A stretch of DNA of 39,598 nucleotides from Candidatus Aenigmatarchaeota archaeon (lineage in GTDB: Archaea > Aenigmatarchaeota > Aenigmatarchaeia > QMZP01): contig WAQT01000033.1 in the NCBI GenBank assembly GCA_015520105.1, positions 1 to 39,598 on the forward strand. The letters are read 5' to 3'. Shown here piece by piece: positions 23,560 through 32,245 of the stretch. The first letter of the stretch is position 1, and each line of letters starts with the position of its first letter. The translations under genes and the position numbers were made by a program. A model generated the notes under the pieces. That model was not told where the DNA came from. It saw only the letters and a program-made list of their open reading frames with translations, and searched no databases.

Positions 23560-24468
23560 ATGACCATGATTCCGGAGATAGAGAGGATTGTCAGGGACAT
23601 AAAGAACCTCAAGGTTCAGGGCTCCACCGATGTCTCTGCTGCGGGAGTGGAGTGCCTGAGGATAGCCGCATCAAAAAGCAGGGCGAAGAACAAGGGAGAG
23701 TTCATAAACCAGCTGAGGGACCTTGCAGAGAGAATATCTAAAGTGAGGGTCACGGAGCCCGCGCTGAGGAATGCCCTGAAATACGTCATAATGAAGGCAT
23801 CCCTGCATGAAGATTTTGGAAGCATAAAGGAGTACACAGTCCAGGTGTGCAAGAATTACATTCACCAGATAAGGGATTTCATAAAGGAGATATCCGAGAT
23901 AGGGTCGGAGATGATAGAGGACGGCGACGTCATACTCACGCACTGCCACTCAGACAATGTAACCGGAATTCTTATCGAGGCTAAGAGGAAGGGAAAGAGA
24001 TTCAGGGCGATAGTGACAGAGACCAGGCCGATGTATCAGGGATTGATGACTGTCAAAGACCTGATGAATGCCGGGATAGAGGTCACGCTCTGCGTGGACG
24101 CCGCTATAGGGTATGTGATGAAGGAGGTTACGAAAGTCCTTGTGGGAGTGGACGCAATCCTTGCGGACGGCTCGATAGTGAACAAGATCGGAACGTTTCC
24201 GATCGCGGTGATGGCGAAGGAGTTCGGAGTCCCTTTCTACGTTGCCGGCGGGACGTACAAATTCGACCCGGACACAGTGCATGGAAAGAAAGAACCGATA
24301 GAGAACAGGGATCCGTCAGAGGTTGCGGACCCGAAGAAGTTCCCGGGAGTGAAAATAATAAATCCTGCGTTTGATGTCACGCCATCGAAATTCGTGACAG
24401 GCCTCATTACAGAAAGGGGCATGACAAAACCGGAATGGATAAGGGAGATAGCCGAGGACATGGTGTGA
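23560..24468 (+). CDS. Ribose-1,5-bisphosphate isomerase / aIF2B-family protein
   Basis: A 302-residue member of the eIF2B alpha/beta/delta superfamily (COG1184). Landmarks are the helical N-terminal third, THCHSDNVTGILIEA (active-site Cys region), VTETRPMYQG, CVDAAIGYVM, the catalytic-Asp block VGVDAILADGSIVNKIGT and FYVAGGTYKFDP. In archaea the close homologues are R15P isomerases that make ribulose-1,5-bisphosphate in the AMP pathway with AMP phosphorylase and RuBisCO; neither partner is in this window. A translation-factor role is the alternative. Start is ATG 23560 or 23566. Confidence 0.88.
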   Translation: MTMIPEIERIVRDIKNLKVQGSTDVSAAGVECLRIAASKSRAKNKGEFINQLRDLAERISKVRVTEPALRNALKYVIMKASLHEDFGSIKEYTVQVCKNYIHQIRDFIKEISEIGSEMIEDGDVILTHCHSDNVTGILIEAKRKGKRFRAIVTETRPMYQGLMTVKDLMNAGIEVTLCVDAAIGYVMKEVTKVLVGVDAILADGSIVNKIGTFPIAVMAKEFGVPFYVAGGTYKFDPDTVHGKKEPIENRDPSEVADPKKFPGVKIINPAFDVTPSKFVTGLITERGMTKPEWIREIAEDMV

Positions 24469-24523
24469 GCGTTATACGATCACAACTCCATGGCTTTGGT
24501 TTAGAGATTATTCGTCCATGCAG

Positions 24524-24748
24524 TCACTGTTCTTGCATCCGTCTGCCGCGATATTCCAGAATTCTTTCATGAGCCTTTCTGAATGAGAGAATGGGAACGT
24601 AATCCGTGATTCTGGAGTCCTTAAACAGGTTGGCAACTTCATTATAATATATATCCCTTATCTCGCCTTCCTCTAACACCTCTCCGAACTTCTCTACAAG
24701 CCTTGCTATATTGGCGGTATGATGTCTTTCCAAGCTTTTGTATGACAT
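24524..24748 (-). CDS. Small helical protein, DUF3562-like
   Basis: A 74-residue predicted three-helix protein (ANIARLVEKFGEVLEEGEI, then DIYYNEVANLFKDSRI and FRKAHERILEYRG). It resembles short bacterial and archaeal proteins of the DUF3562 type, which share a helical-bundle pattern with a terminal Arg-rich helix; the assignment is tentative. It lies 31 nt downstream of rpoA2 on the same strand, where many archaea have the L30e and nusA genes, so it may be read from the RNA polymerase operon. Confidence 0.6.
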   Translation of the reverse strand: MSYKSLERHHTANIARLVEKFGEVLEEGEIRDIYYNEVANLFKDSRITDYVPILSFRKAHERILEYRGRRMQEQ

Positions 24749-24779
24749 CGTATCTGATTATCTTATATCATCAAGATAT

Positions 24780-26006
24780 TTATTTCTTGTTTTCTCCTGC
24801 CTTCTTACCGCTCTCTGATTTGGTCTTTGTTTTCCCCTTCTTTGCGGCTGAGGCTGTTCCGGCCTTCTTCTTCGTCTTCTTCTCTCCGGAAGCCTTCTGG
24901 CCCGCAAGCTCCGGTATCCTTCCGACAAGTTCGAACGCCCCCGTCCCTATAGGAGCGACCTGATTCATCATTATGTTCTCTATCGTACCCCTCAGCTCAT
25001 CCTTCTCGCCCCTTACGGAGGCCCCGACAAGGTGTTTCTTGGTCTCCTCGAAAGACGCCCTGACAAGAACCGAAGCCTTCTGCCCGGATATTCCGTATCT
25101 TCCTATAGCCTTTATCTCACCGTCCACGGTCATCAGGTCCGCAAGAAGCATAATGTAGCGTATGTCTATTCCGAGACCCTGTTCCTCTATAGTGTATTTC
25201 GACTGGTTCATGATGGCGTTTCTCGCTGCCTCAACTCCGAGAACGTCGTATATTTCGAATATGTTGTTGCTCACTGTCCTTGTGTAATCAACCCCCTCTA
25301 TTGCAAACACCTTCGCGAGGTTCGAGCCGAGAGTGGTTATTATCCACTCGTCGCCCTCCTTAGTGACCACGACCTGCGATATGCCCTTTATTCCCTTTAT
25401 GTGGCTCTCAAGAACCGAATACTTGAACTTGTGTATGGTCTTGAGGTCAGCGTTTTTGGGTTTCACTACAAGCTCGTCCCCCTCGAGAGAGGTTTCAACG
25501 TTCCTCAGTTTTATAATCTTGTGCGCCTTCTCTCTCGGTATGCCAAGCTCTTCGAGTTTCTCGAAGTTCAGCCTGCATCTTATGAAGAGGTCTGTGAGGT
25601 CAACCACTGTTGAGAGGATTGCATCCTTTGCCTTGACCTCCCTTATCTGTTCAGCTATCTTCCTGACCTTCTCTATATCCTGATAGTCCTTCTCCAGCCT
25701 TATCGTCATTGTCGGGGTCTTCGGCTCCTTCCTGGCATCGAATATCTCAAGAAGCCGCGGAAGGCCGAGTGTGACCTGGATACCAGCGGTTCCTGCAAAG
25801 TGGTAGGTACGCATGGTCATCTGAGTCGCGGGTTCCGAGAGAGACTGGGCAGCCACCACGCCGACAGGCTCCTCTGCATCATAAAGGGATTTTGAATAGA
25901 GTTCCCTTGCTGTCTCCATAATCTTCTGTCTCTTCTGTTCGCTGAGCTTCTTCCTTTCAGCGTATTCCTCTATCTCCCTGACTATTTTTGGAGGCAGTCC
26001 TGTCAT
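24780..26006 (-). CDS. rpoA2: DNA-directed RNA polymerase subunit A''
   Basis: C-terminal part of the archaeal largest subunit, completing the active-site cleft (bridge and trigger-loop region). Supported by EEPVGVVAAQSLSEPATQMT and MRTYHFAGTAGIQVTLGLPR near the N-terminus, the jaw region, and the terminal QVAPIGTGAFELVG. It ends in a Lys-rich, low-complexity tail of about 35 residues (KKTKKKAGTASAAKKGKTK and onward), longer than usual. I chose ATG 26006: the A' stop TGA ends 2 nt upstream and GGGTGAT serves as ribosome-binding site. A GTG at 26015 is the alternative. Confidence 0.97.
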   Translation of the reverse strand: MTGLPPKIVREIEEYAERKKLSEQKRQKIMETARELYSKSLYDAEEPVGVVAAQSLSEPATQMTMRTYHFAGTAGIQVTLGLPRLLEIFDARKEPKTPTMTIRLEKDYQDIEKVRKIAEQIREVKAKDAILSTVVDLTDLFIRCRLNFEKLEELGIPREKAHKIIKLRNVETSLEGDELVVKPKNADLKTIHKFKYSVLESHIKGIKGISQVVVTKEGDEWIITTLGSNLAKVFAIEGVDYTRTVSNNIFEIYDVLGVEAARNAIMNQSKYTIEEQGLGIDIRYIMLLADLMTVDGEIKAIGRYGISGQKASVLVRASFEETKKHLVGASVRGEKDELRGTIENIMMNQVAPIGTGAFELVGRIPELAGQKASGEKKTKKKAGTASAAKKGKTKTKSESGKKAGENKK

Positions 26007-26007
26007 A

Positions 26008-28521
26008 TCAATCACCCATGTACTCCTTCCATCTTATCTCTCCCCAGTCCGACTTTGTGGGGTCCACCCCGTCCTCTCCTGCAGTGAATTGCACTATCTG
26101 GTTGTAGGCATTCCTGACGCTTCTGTCCTCAAACACCTTGAGGTCCTGAAGAGCGTTAACGAGCCTTCTCTGCATGTATCCTGACTTTCTCGTTCTCAGG
26201 GACTTGTCCATAAGACCTTCCCGGCCGTTCATTATGTTCCAGAACACCTCGAAAGGCGTGAGGCCTTCCTTGAATCCCCTTGAGACGAAACCGTGAGACA
26301 TTGGGGAAAGGTCGTTTCTGGTGAAGTGAGGAAGGGTTCTTCCGAGATATCCTCCCATTATCCTCTTTCCGAGCACTGTCTCCTGCCCGACCACAGCTGT
26401 CATCTGCGTGGTGTTTATGAGCGACCCTTTCGCTCCGGACTCGAACATCACTATTATATCGGAATACTTTATGTTCTCGGAAACTATATCGCTCACTCCG
26501 CTCACTGCAGACGCAAGTGTGTTTAGTATCTGCGCCTCAAGAGACTCCTTCTTCGTCATTCCGGGAAGTATGTTCAGGGTTCCCTCATTGTACTGCTCGA
26601 TAAGGCTGTTGGAATCCTCTTCCGCCTTCTTTATCATCTTCTGGATGTCCTTGTGTATTCCTTCCGGAAGGTCGAGGTCTGAGAGGCCTATGGAGAAGCC
26701 CCTTCTCATGAGATAAGCCACACCAAGCCTTCCGTACTGGTCAATGAGATCCTTCAGTGTTTCGTTGTCCAGCTCCCTTCGCAGCCTGACGAGAAGCTTT
26801 CCCTTGAACGCCCCCACAGCCTTCGTGTCAATCCTTCCTGACACAACCTCTCCGTTCCTTATCCTGACCCAGCCATCGTTTGGGCACTCATGAGGGCCTT
26901 TCTCGTCGCACTTGCAGCAGTTTGCCCTGAACTCGAGGTTGACTGCCTTGGGGAGAAGAAGGCTGAATATCTCCTTTCCTGTGAACCTCTCCTTCTGCGG
27001 AAGTTCTATATCTATCGACGCATCTGCAAGAAGCTGGGCAGCCTCCTCTCTCGAGAAGGAGACATCGTCTCCTGTCAGGAGGTAGATGCCTGATATCTGG
27101 TCAAGGTCGAGTCCTATGATAGGACCTCCGAACTTGGGTGATATTAGGTTGTTCTTCACGTCCATCAGCATCTTCGCCTCAACCCTTGCCTCCTCGGTCT
27201 GCATGACATGCAGGTTCATCTCGTCTCCGTCAAAATCCGCGTTGTAGGGAGGACATACGCTTGGATTGAGCCTGAACGTCTTGTGGGGCATGACTTTCGC
27301 ATAATGCCCCATTATGGATATCCTGTGAAGGGAGGGTTGCCTGTTGAATATAGTTACGTCTCCATCCCTCAGCTGCCTCTCCACCTGCCAGCCCGGGCCT
27401 ATGTTGGCCACTATGTCCTTCTTGTTGTCGGGAGTGACCTTTATCCTCCTGCCGTCCGGCCTCACGACATAGTTCACAAGGTCGTTGTCAAACAGGGATT
27501 TTATGTATTTCCTGTTCATCTCAGTGACATACTCCGGAATCGTGAGTTCCTTCGCAACACTCTCCGGAACCCCGACCTCGTTTATGGAGAGCCTCGGGTC
27601 AGGGGATATCACAGTTCTTGCAGAGAAATTCACCCTCTTTCCGAGGAGGTTTCCCCTTATCCTTCCCTCTTTCGCCTTCAGCCTCTGGACAAGGCCTTTG
27701 AGAGGCCTTCCAGACCTGTGCCTCGCCAGTGGGACGCCTGTGAGCTCATTGTCGAAGTATGTGGAGATGTGGTACTGCACAAGCTCCCAGAGGTCGCTTA
27801 TTATGAAATCCGGAGCGCCTATGTCTATGTTCTCCTTCAGGCTCTGGTTTATCCTGACTATATCAACAAGCTTATGGGTGAGGTCGTCCTCCGATCTCTC
27901 TCCGCTCTCAAGCGTTATGCTCGGCCTCATTGTCACAGGCGGTATGGGGAAGAGCGTGATGAGCAGCCATTCCGGCCTTCCTCCCCGGAACTTCACCTTC
28001 TTCAGGTCTGAATCCGGTATCTTCTCGAACCTCTCCCTTATCTCTATGGGGTCGAGTTCCTTCTTGTCCTCATAATAAACATAGGGCTTCACGAACGTTA
28101 TCTTCTTCTGGTCTGCTCCGCAGTGCGGGCACTTCGACGGGATGGTTATGCTCTTCTCGAGCGACTTCTTCATCCTCTTCTTTGACTTCTCGTCCTTCTC
28201 CTCCGTGACTATCATTATCCTGCTGCATTTCCGGCACGTCATCTTAAGAAGCTGATAGATTGTCTTGGTATAGAGAACGTGAACAACCGGTTTTGCAAGC
28301 TCGAGGTATCCGAAGTGGCCAGTACATTCCCCTATTCCCCCGCCGCATGTCCTGCAGTAGAGACCGGGGTCTATCACTCCCATCCTCGGGTCCATCACTC
28401 CGCCTTCCACGGGATAGCCGTCGGCATCGTAGAGGTCTGATGTCACGACCCTGACCCTCGCTATAGACCTGACCACATCAGGCGAGAGTATCCCGAACAG
28501 TATGCTTTTTATCCTGTACAT
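26008..28521 (-). CDS. rpoA1: DNA-directed RNA polymerase subunit A'
   Basis: N-terminal part of the largest subunit, carrying the catalytic Mg site. Evidence: the zinc clusters YCRTCGGGIGECTGHFG and MTCRKCSRIM with CPHCG, the clamp and lid, RIRGNLLGKRVNFSARTVISPDP, and the invariant metal site NADFDGDEMNLH. The third zinc cluster CCKCDEKGPHECP is in the pore region. I chose ATG 28521, one nt after the rpoB1 stop; seven more codons in the same frame overlap rpoB1 and are not conserved-looking. The 837-residue length is normal. Spacing to A'' shows tight operon coupling. Confidence 0.98.
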   Translation of the reverse strand: MYRIKSILFGILSPDVVRSIARVRVVTSDLYDADGYPVEGGVMDPRMGVIDPGLYCRTCGGGIGECTGHFGYLELAKPVVHVLYTKTIYQLLKMTCRKCSRIMIVTEEKDEKSKKRMKKSLEKSITIPSKCPHCGADQKKITFVKPYVYYEDKKELDPIEIRERFEKIPDSDLKKVKFRGGRPEWLLITLFPIPPVTMRPSITLESGERSEDDLTHKLVDIVRINQSLKENIDIGAPDFIISDLWELVQYHISTYFDNELTGVPLARHRSGRPLKGLVQRLKAKEGRIRGNLLGKRVNFSARTVISPDPRLSINEVGVPESVAKELTIPEYVTEMNRKYIKSLFDNDLVNYVVRPDGRRIKVTPDNKKDIVANIGPGWQVERQLRDGDVTIFNRQPSLHRISIMGHYAKVMPHKTFRLNPSVCPPYNADFDGDEMNLHVMQTEEARVEAKMLMDVKNNLISPKFGGPIIGLDLDQISGIYLLTGDDVSFSREEAAQLLADASIDIELPQKERFTGKEIFSLLLPKAVNLEFRANCCKCDEKGPHECPNDGWVRIRNGEVVSGRIDTKAVGAFKGKLLVRLRRELDNETLKDLIDQYGRLGVAYLMRRGFSIGLSDLDLPEGIHKDIQKMIKKAEEDSNSLIEQYNEGTLNILPGMTKKESLEAQILNTLASAVSGVSDIVSENIKYSDIIVMFESGAKGSLINTTQMTAVVGQETVLGKRIMGGYLGRTLPHFTRNDLSPMSHGFVSRGFKEGLTPFEVFWNIMNGREGLMDKSLRTRKSGYMQRRLVNALQDLKVFEDRSVRNAYNQIVQFTAGEDGVDPTKSDWGEIRWKEYMGD

Positions 28522-28522
28522 G

Positions 28523-30352
28523 CTACACTTCCTCCACTTCAAGGTTTGTCATCACTCCCATTGACATCATCTCGTCAAGCGTGAGTTTGAATGCATAAGC
28601 AGTCTCAACCCATGCGACCTCTGTAGACTTGCAGTGAGCGCATGTGCTCTTGTTCTTGACCACGTCGTGTATCGCCATCATCCCGCACTTCTTGCATATC
28701 GGTATCATCGTCTTGTCCGAATCGAACCTCTCCTTGAGAACGAGGGCTGCGCCATGACCAACAAGGCATTGCTGCTCCATCTCTCCAAGACGCAGGCCTC
28801 CCCTCTTCGCGCGCCCCTCTGTCGGCTGCCTCGTGAGGAGGGTAACAGGCCCCCTTGACCTTGCGTGTATCTTGTCAGCGACCATGTGGTCAAGCTTCAT
28901 GTAGTAGGAGAGTCCTGTGAAAATCATAACCTCGTATTTCTTTCCTGTCCTGCCGTCATAGAGCGTTTGCTTCCCGTCGTCTCGGAAACCGAGACTCTTC
29001 ATCAGCTTCCTTATTTCAGGTTCCTTCATGTGATTGAAAGCGGACGCATCAATGTCCTTTCCGGAAAGCGCGCGAGCCTTTCCTGCAAGGAGTTCAAGAA
29101 GCTGGCCCACTGTCATCCTCGAGGGTATGGCGTGCGGATTGAATATCAGGTCCGGTATCACGCCGTCGGATGTGAAGGGCATGTCCTCCTGTGGAACGAG
29201 AAGGCTTATTATTCCCTTCTGGCCGTGGCGGGATGCAAGCTTGTCCCCTATCTCGGGTATCCTCTGGTCCCTTATCCTTATCTTCAGGAGCTGGTAGGCG
29301 TCGGTGGTTTCTGTTATGAAGACCTCGTCCACTATTCCCGACTCTCCGTATCTGACAGTCATGGAAGTCTCTCTCTTGTTCTCTATTCCCGTTGCAAAGT
29401 CCTCTCCCGAAAGGAATCTTAGAGGCGATGTCTTTCCGACAAGAACAGAGTCCGAACTCACTGGAGTCTCGGGGTTTATTATGCCGTCCTCAGCAAGCTC
29501 CCTGTAGGCATCCTCCCCCCTGTGGCCCCTTATTCCCGGCTCGGGTATCGCTATCTCGTCCTCCTGTCCTCCCCAGTATTTCTTCTTCACGGTTTCGTAT
29601 GTCCTGAAGTAGTATGACCTGAACAGGCCCCTGTCCACAGAGGACTTGTTGAGAACTATGGCATCGTTCATATTGTAGCCGTCGTAGCACATCACTGCAA
29701 TAACGATGTTCTGGCCTCCCGGATACTCGTCCATTATCGTGCTTATGTCCGCCTGTATGAGAGGGAGCTGGGGATAAACCATGGCGTTGTATTTGGTGTC
29801 CGTCCGCGCAAGGAAATTCTTCATGGGAATTCCTATCGCCTGACCCACCATCTTGGCCCCGTAGTTTATCCTGTCTCCCCTGTTGTATTCCATGTAAGGT
29901 ATGAGGGACGCGGATATTCCGAGAATCACTACAGGGTCAAGCTCGACATGGGTGTGGTCTTTTGTGATGTCCTCCTCCCTGAGGGCTATGTAAGCGTTCT
30001 CTTCCTCCTCTGCGTCAAGATACTCCACGATGCCCTGCTGTATCAGATAGTTCCAGTTTATCTTTCCTGAAGCAAGCTTGTCCTTGAGTTCCTGGGTGAA
30101 TTTCGACTTTCCGTTCTCAACGATGACAAGGGGCCTTCTGGCCCTTCCGTGCACTGTGTTTATCACAACATCCTCAAATTCCGGGAAGTATGCGATATTG
30201 ACCTCGTGTGATATGAGATTATTTCTTCTCTTCTTTCTAATTGCCTCCACAAACTTCTCAGGCTCCTTTATGCGGGCCACGAGCTTTCCGTTCAGGTAGA
30301 CGCTCGCTTCCCGCGGTTTCTGAACTTCCTTTCTGGTTCTTTTCCCGTTCAT
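28523..30352 (-). CDS. rpoB1: DNA-directed RNA polymerase subunit B'
   Basis: C-terminal half of the second-largest subunit, encoded separately from B''. Conserved blocks include MEYNRGDRINYGAKM, MCYDGYNMNDAIVLNKSSV, KLASRHGQKGIISLLVP, the hybrid-binding DGVIPDLIFNPHAIPSRMT and LTRQPTEGRAKRGGLRLGEM, and a C-terminal zinc ribbon (CKKCGM...CAHCKS). Its 609 residues match the archaeal B' class. It starts 1 nt after the B'' stop, so the two halves are translationally coupled. Confidence 0.98.
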   Translation of the reverse strand: MNGKRTRKEVQKPREASVYLNGKLVARIKEPEKFVEAIRKKRRNNLISHEVNIAYFPEFEDVVINTVHGRARRPLVIVENGKSKFTQELKDKLASGKINWNYLIQQGIVEYLDAEEEENAYIALREEDITKDHTHVELDPVVILGISASLIPYMEYNRGDRINYGAKMVGQAIGIPMKNFLARTDTKYNAMVYPQLPLIQADISTIMDEYPGGQNIVIAVMCYDGYNMNDAIVLNKSSVDRGLFRSYYFRTYETVKKKYWGGQEDEIAIPEPGIRGHRGEDAYRELAEDGIINPETPVSSDSVLVGKTSPLRFLSGEDFATGIENKRETSMTVRYGESGIVDEVFITETTDAYQLLKIRIRDQRIPEIGDKLASRHGQKGIISLLVPQEDMPFTSDGVIPDLIFNPHAIPSRMTVGQLLELLAGKARALSGKDIDASAFNHMKEPEIRKLMKSLGFRDDGKQTLYDGRTGKKYEVMIFTGLSYYMKLDHMVADKIHARSRGPVTLLTRQPTEGRAKRGGLRLGEMEQQCLVGHGAALVLKERFDSDKTMIPICKKCGMMAIHDVVKNKSTCAHCKSTEVAWVETAYAFKLTLDEMMSMGVMTNLEVEEV

Positions 30353-30353
30353 T

Positions 30354-31814
30354 CTATCCCTTGCTTATCATGGACTCTATCTTGGCGTTCTCGGCCGGGC
30401 TGAGGCCTGTTGTTATCTCAACCATCATTGAGAGATGCTTTCTGAGACCTATGCTTGACCCCTCGGGCGTCTCCGCCGGGCAGAGCCTTCCCCACTCCGT
30501 GGGGTGTATCTGCCTTGCCTTGAAATGCTCCTGCGTCGATGTCAGCGGAGAAACTATCGACCTTAAGTGGGAGACGGTCTTTATGTAAGACGACCTGTCA
30601 AGCCTCTGCGAGACCCCTGACCTCCCTCCTATCCAGTTCCCTGTCGCAAGGCTCGAGACTATCTGCTTTGTGACTGCATTCGCCTCTATTATGCCCTGGA
30701 TTGAGGGCGTCTTTCCCCTCTTCACTATCTTCTGGTAATTGTAGTTCATTTTCGCTATGAGACCCCATCTTCCAAGCAGTATGGACCTGAAAAGCTGTCC
30801 GAGAAGCTCCCCCGACATCAGGAGTCGCTTGTTTCCGTAATGGTCTATGTCGTCCTCTGGTATCATTCCGAGCGAGAGTTTTATAATGTTCCTGACGATT
30901 TTCGCTATCATATCCGCCTTTTCCCTCCTGTCGCTCGTCTCCTGTCCTATGTGAGGAAGAAGGTATTTGTCAAGAATCTGGTTCACCCTTTCTGTCCTGT
31001 AGTCTTCGGAAAGCCTGAGCTTCTTTCCTATGTTCTCTATCGCTTCTTCAGCTGTCAGCACAGTGGACTGGTAGAGGTTTATGTAGAGTTCGTTCAGTAT
31101 TCTGGGATTCTGTGAAATCCTGTCGCATATCTCCTTGTCAGTCTCAAGGCCGAGGGCCTTCATTATCGTTATCACGGAGAGCTTCTTGATGTTCGCAAAG
31201 GATATCGTAATCTCTCCGTCCGGTTTTCTCTCGAACACATGCCTCTGCTTGAATCCTGATCTCTCTGAGTTCAGCCTCACGCTTATGCTGCCGTCCTCCT
31301 GCTTCTCGAATATCGGTTTATTAGATGCAATCTCCTCAACGAGAACAAGAACCCTCTCGGTTCCGTTCACTATGAAATACCCTCCCGGGTCGTCCGGGTC
31401 TTCGCCTTTCTCTATGAGTTCCTTTTTTGAGAGGCCGTACGTGGAGCATATTGATGAACCTACCATCACAGGAAGGTTTCCTATGTGAACGTTCTCGGTC
31501 TTCTCCTCGACTCCGTTCTGTATAGAAGTTGCCTCAATATAGATAGGGGCCGCATAGGTGAGGTTTCTTATTCTTGCCTCATTGGGAAATATCTGCCTCG
31601 TAGAACCGTCCGCTTCCTTTATTATGGGCTTCCCGATGCTCACCTTTCCGAACTTCAGGCGGTAGTCGCCTATCTCCGGATTCATCTCTATGGTCTCTAT
31701 TTCGTTTATAATGTTCTGAAGCCCGTAATCCACGAACTGGTTGAACGAGTTGATCTGGAAGTCAACCCATCCTCTTTCTCTTTCTATTGCCCTGAATACG
31801 GATTTGAACCCCAT
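30354..31814 (-). CDS. rpoB2: DNA-directed RNA polymerase subunit B''
   Basis: N-terminal half of the second-largest subunit (protrusion, lobe and fork). Evidence: QINSFNQFVDYGLQNII near the start, GYFIVNGTERVLVLVEEIA, the fork region SHLRSIVSPL, and the end block HPTEWGRLCPAETPEGSSIGLRKHL. The 486 residues fit a split B''. A GGTGAAG site precedes ATG 31814, 13 nt after the rpoH stop. Split B genes occur in many euryarchaea and DPANN lineages, which informs the taxonomic guess. Confidence 0.98.
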   Translation of the reverse strand: MGFKSVFRAIERERGWVDFQINSFNQFVDYGLQNIINEIETIEMNPEIGDYRLKFGKVSIGKPIIKEADGSTRQIFPNEARIRNLTYAAPIYIEATSIQNGVEEKTENVHIGNLPVMVGSSICSTYGLSKKELIEKGEDPDDPGGYFIVNGTERVLVLVEEIASNKPIFEKQEDGSISVRLNSERSGFKQRHVFERKPDGEITISFANIKKLSVITIMKALGLETDKEICDRISQNPRILNELYINLYQSTVLTAEEAIENIGKKLRLSEDYRTERVNQILDKYLLPHIGQETSDRREKADMIAKIVRNIIKLSLGMIPEDDIDHYGNKRLLMSGELLGQLFRSILLGRWGLIAKMNYNYQKIVKRGKTPSIQGIIEANAVTKQIVSSLATGNWIGGRSGVSQRLDRSSYIKTVSHLRSIVSPLTSTQEHFKARQIHPTEWGRLCPAETPEGSSIGLRKHLSMMVEITTGLSPAENAKIESMISKG

Positions 31815-31827
31815 TCTTCACCTGCAG

Positions 31828-32064
31828 CTATTCCACAACAACCCTGTAGTATACAGATTCCCCGGCTGTCGGGGAGTTTCTTGTTATCTTTATGATATCG
31901 CCCTTCTTTGCATCCAGATGCCTTATCGCCGGGTCGTTAAGAAATATCTTAGGGAGATGTTTTTCAGTGACTCCGAGTCTTTCAAGAAGCTTCTCCTTCT
32001 CCTCCTTTGAGAGAAGTTCGTGTTTCGGAACAAGCTCGTGTTTTGTGATGTCTATATCCTTTAT
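31828..32064 (-). CDS. rpoH: DNA-directed RNA polymerase subunit H (Rpb5 homologue), apparent AUA start
   Basis: A 78-residue protein whose sequence is clear RpoH: KDIDITKHELVPKHELLSKE, then LPKIFLNDPAIRHLDAKKGD, then IIKITRNSPTAGESVYYRVV. It is first in the operon, as in other archaea. The frame has no ATG, GTG or TTG between an upstream in-frame TAA and the conserved N-terminus. The codon where Met is expected is ATA (32062-32064), correctly spaced from GGGTGAT (32069-32075). So either AUA is used as start, the preceding ATC serves, or one base is a sequencing or assembly error (ATG to ATA). Confidence 0.9.
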   Translation of the reverse strand: MKDIDITKHELVPKHELLSKEEKEKLLERLGVTEKHLPKIFLNDPAIRHLDAKKGDIIKITRNSPTAGESVYYRVVVE

Positions 32065-32093
32065 GATATCACCCGGGGTGAGTGTTTAACAGA

Positions 32094-32152
32094 TGCCCGC
32101 AGCCGAAGGGCAGGTAAAATGACCATTCAAATATGTTACATGTATTTAAATA
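32094..32152 (-). promoter_or_regulatory. RNA polymerase operon promoter and leader hairpin
   Basis: Reading leftward, TATTTAAATA (32152-32143) is the likely TATA box, predicting transcription from about 32118. The leader of about 50 nt then contains TGCCC (32112-32108) paired with GGGCA (32098-32094) around a 9-nt loop, just upstream of the rpoH ribosome-binding site. The stem lacks a T-run, so it is not a terminator; it could affect rpoH translation, which is inference. Confidence 0.5.
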
Positions 32153-32245
32153 ATTATCCCAAGACACAAGCATTATTTTGAGTTTCATATATATAAATCT
32201 TACTTTTAACTCGTTCATTAGGGTTAAATTATAATATGTGGAAAC

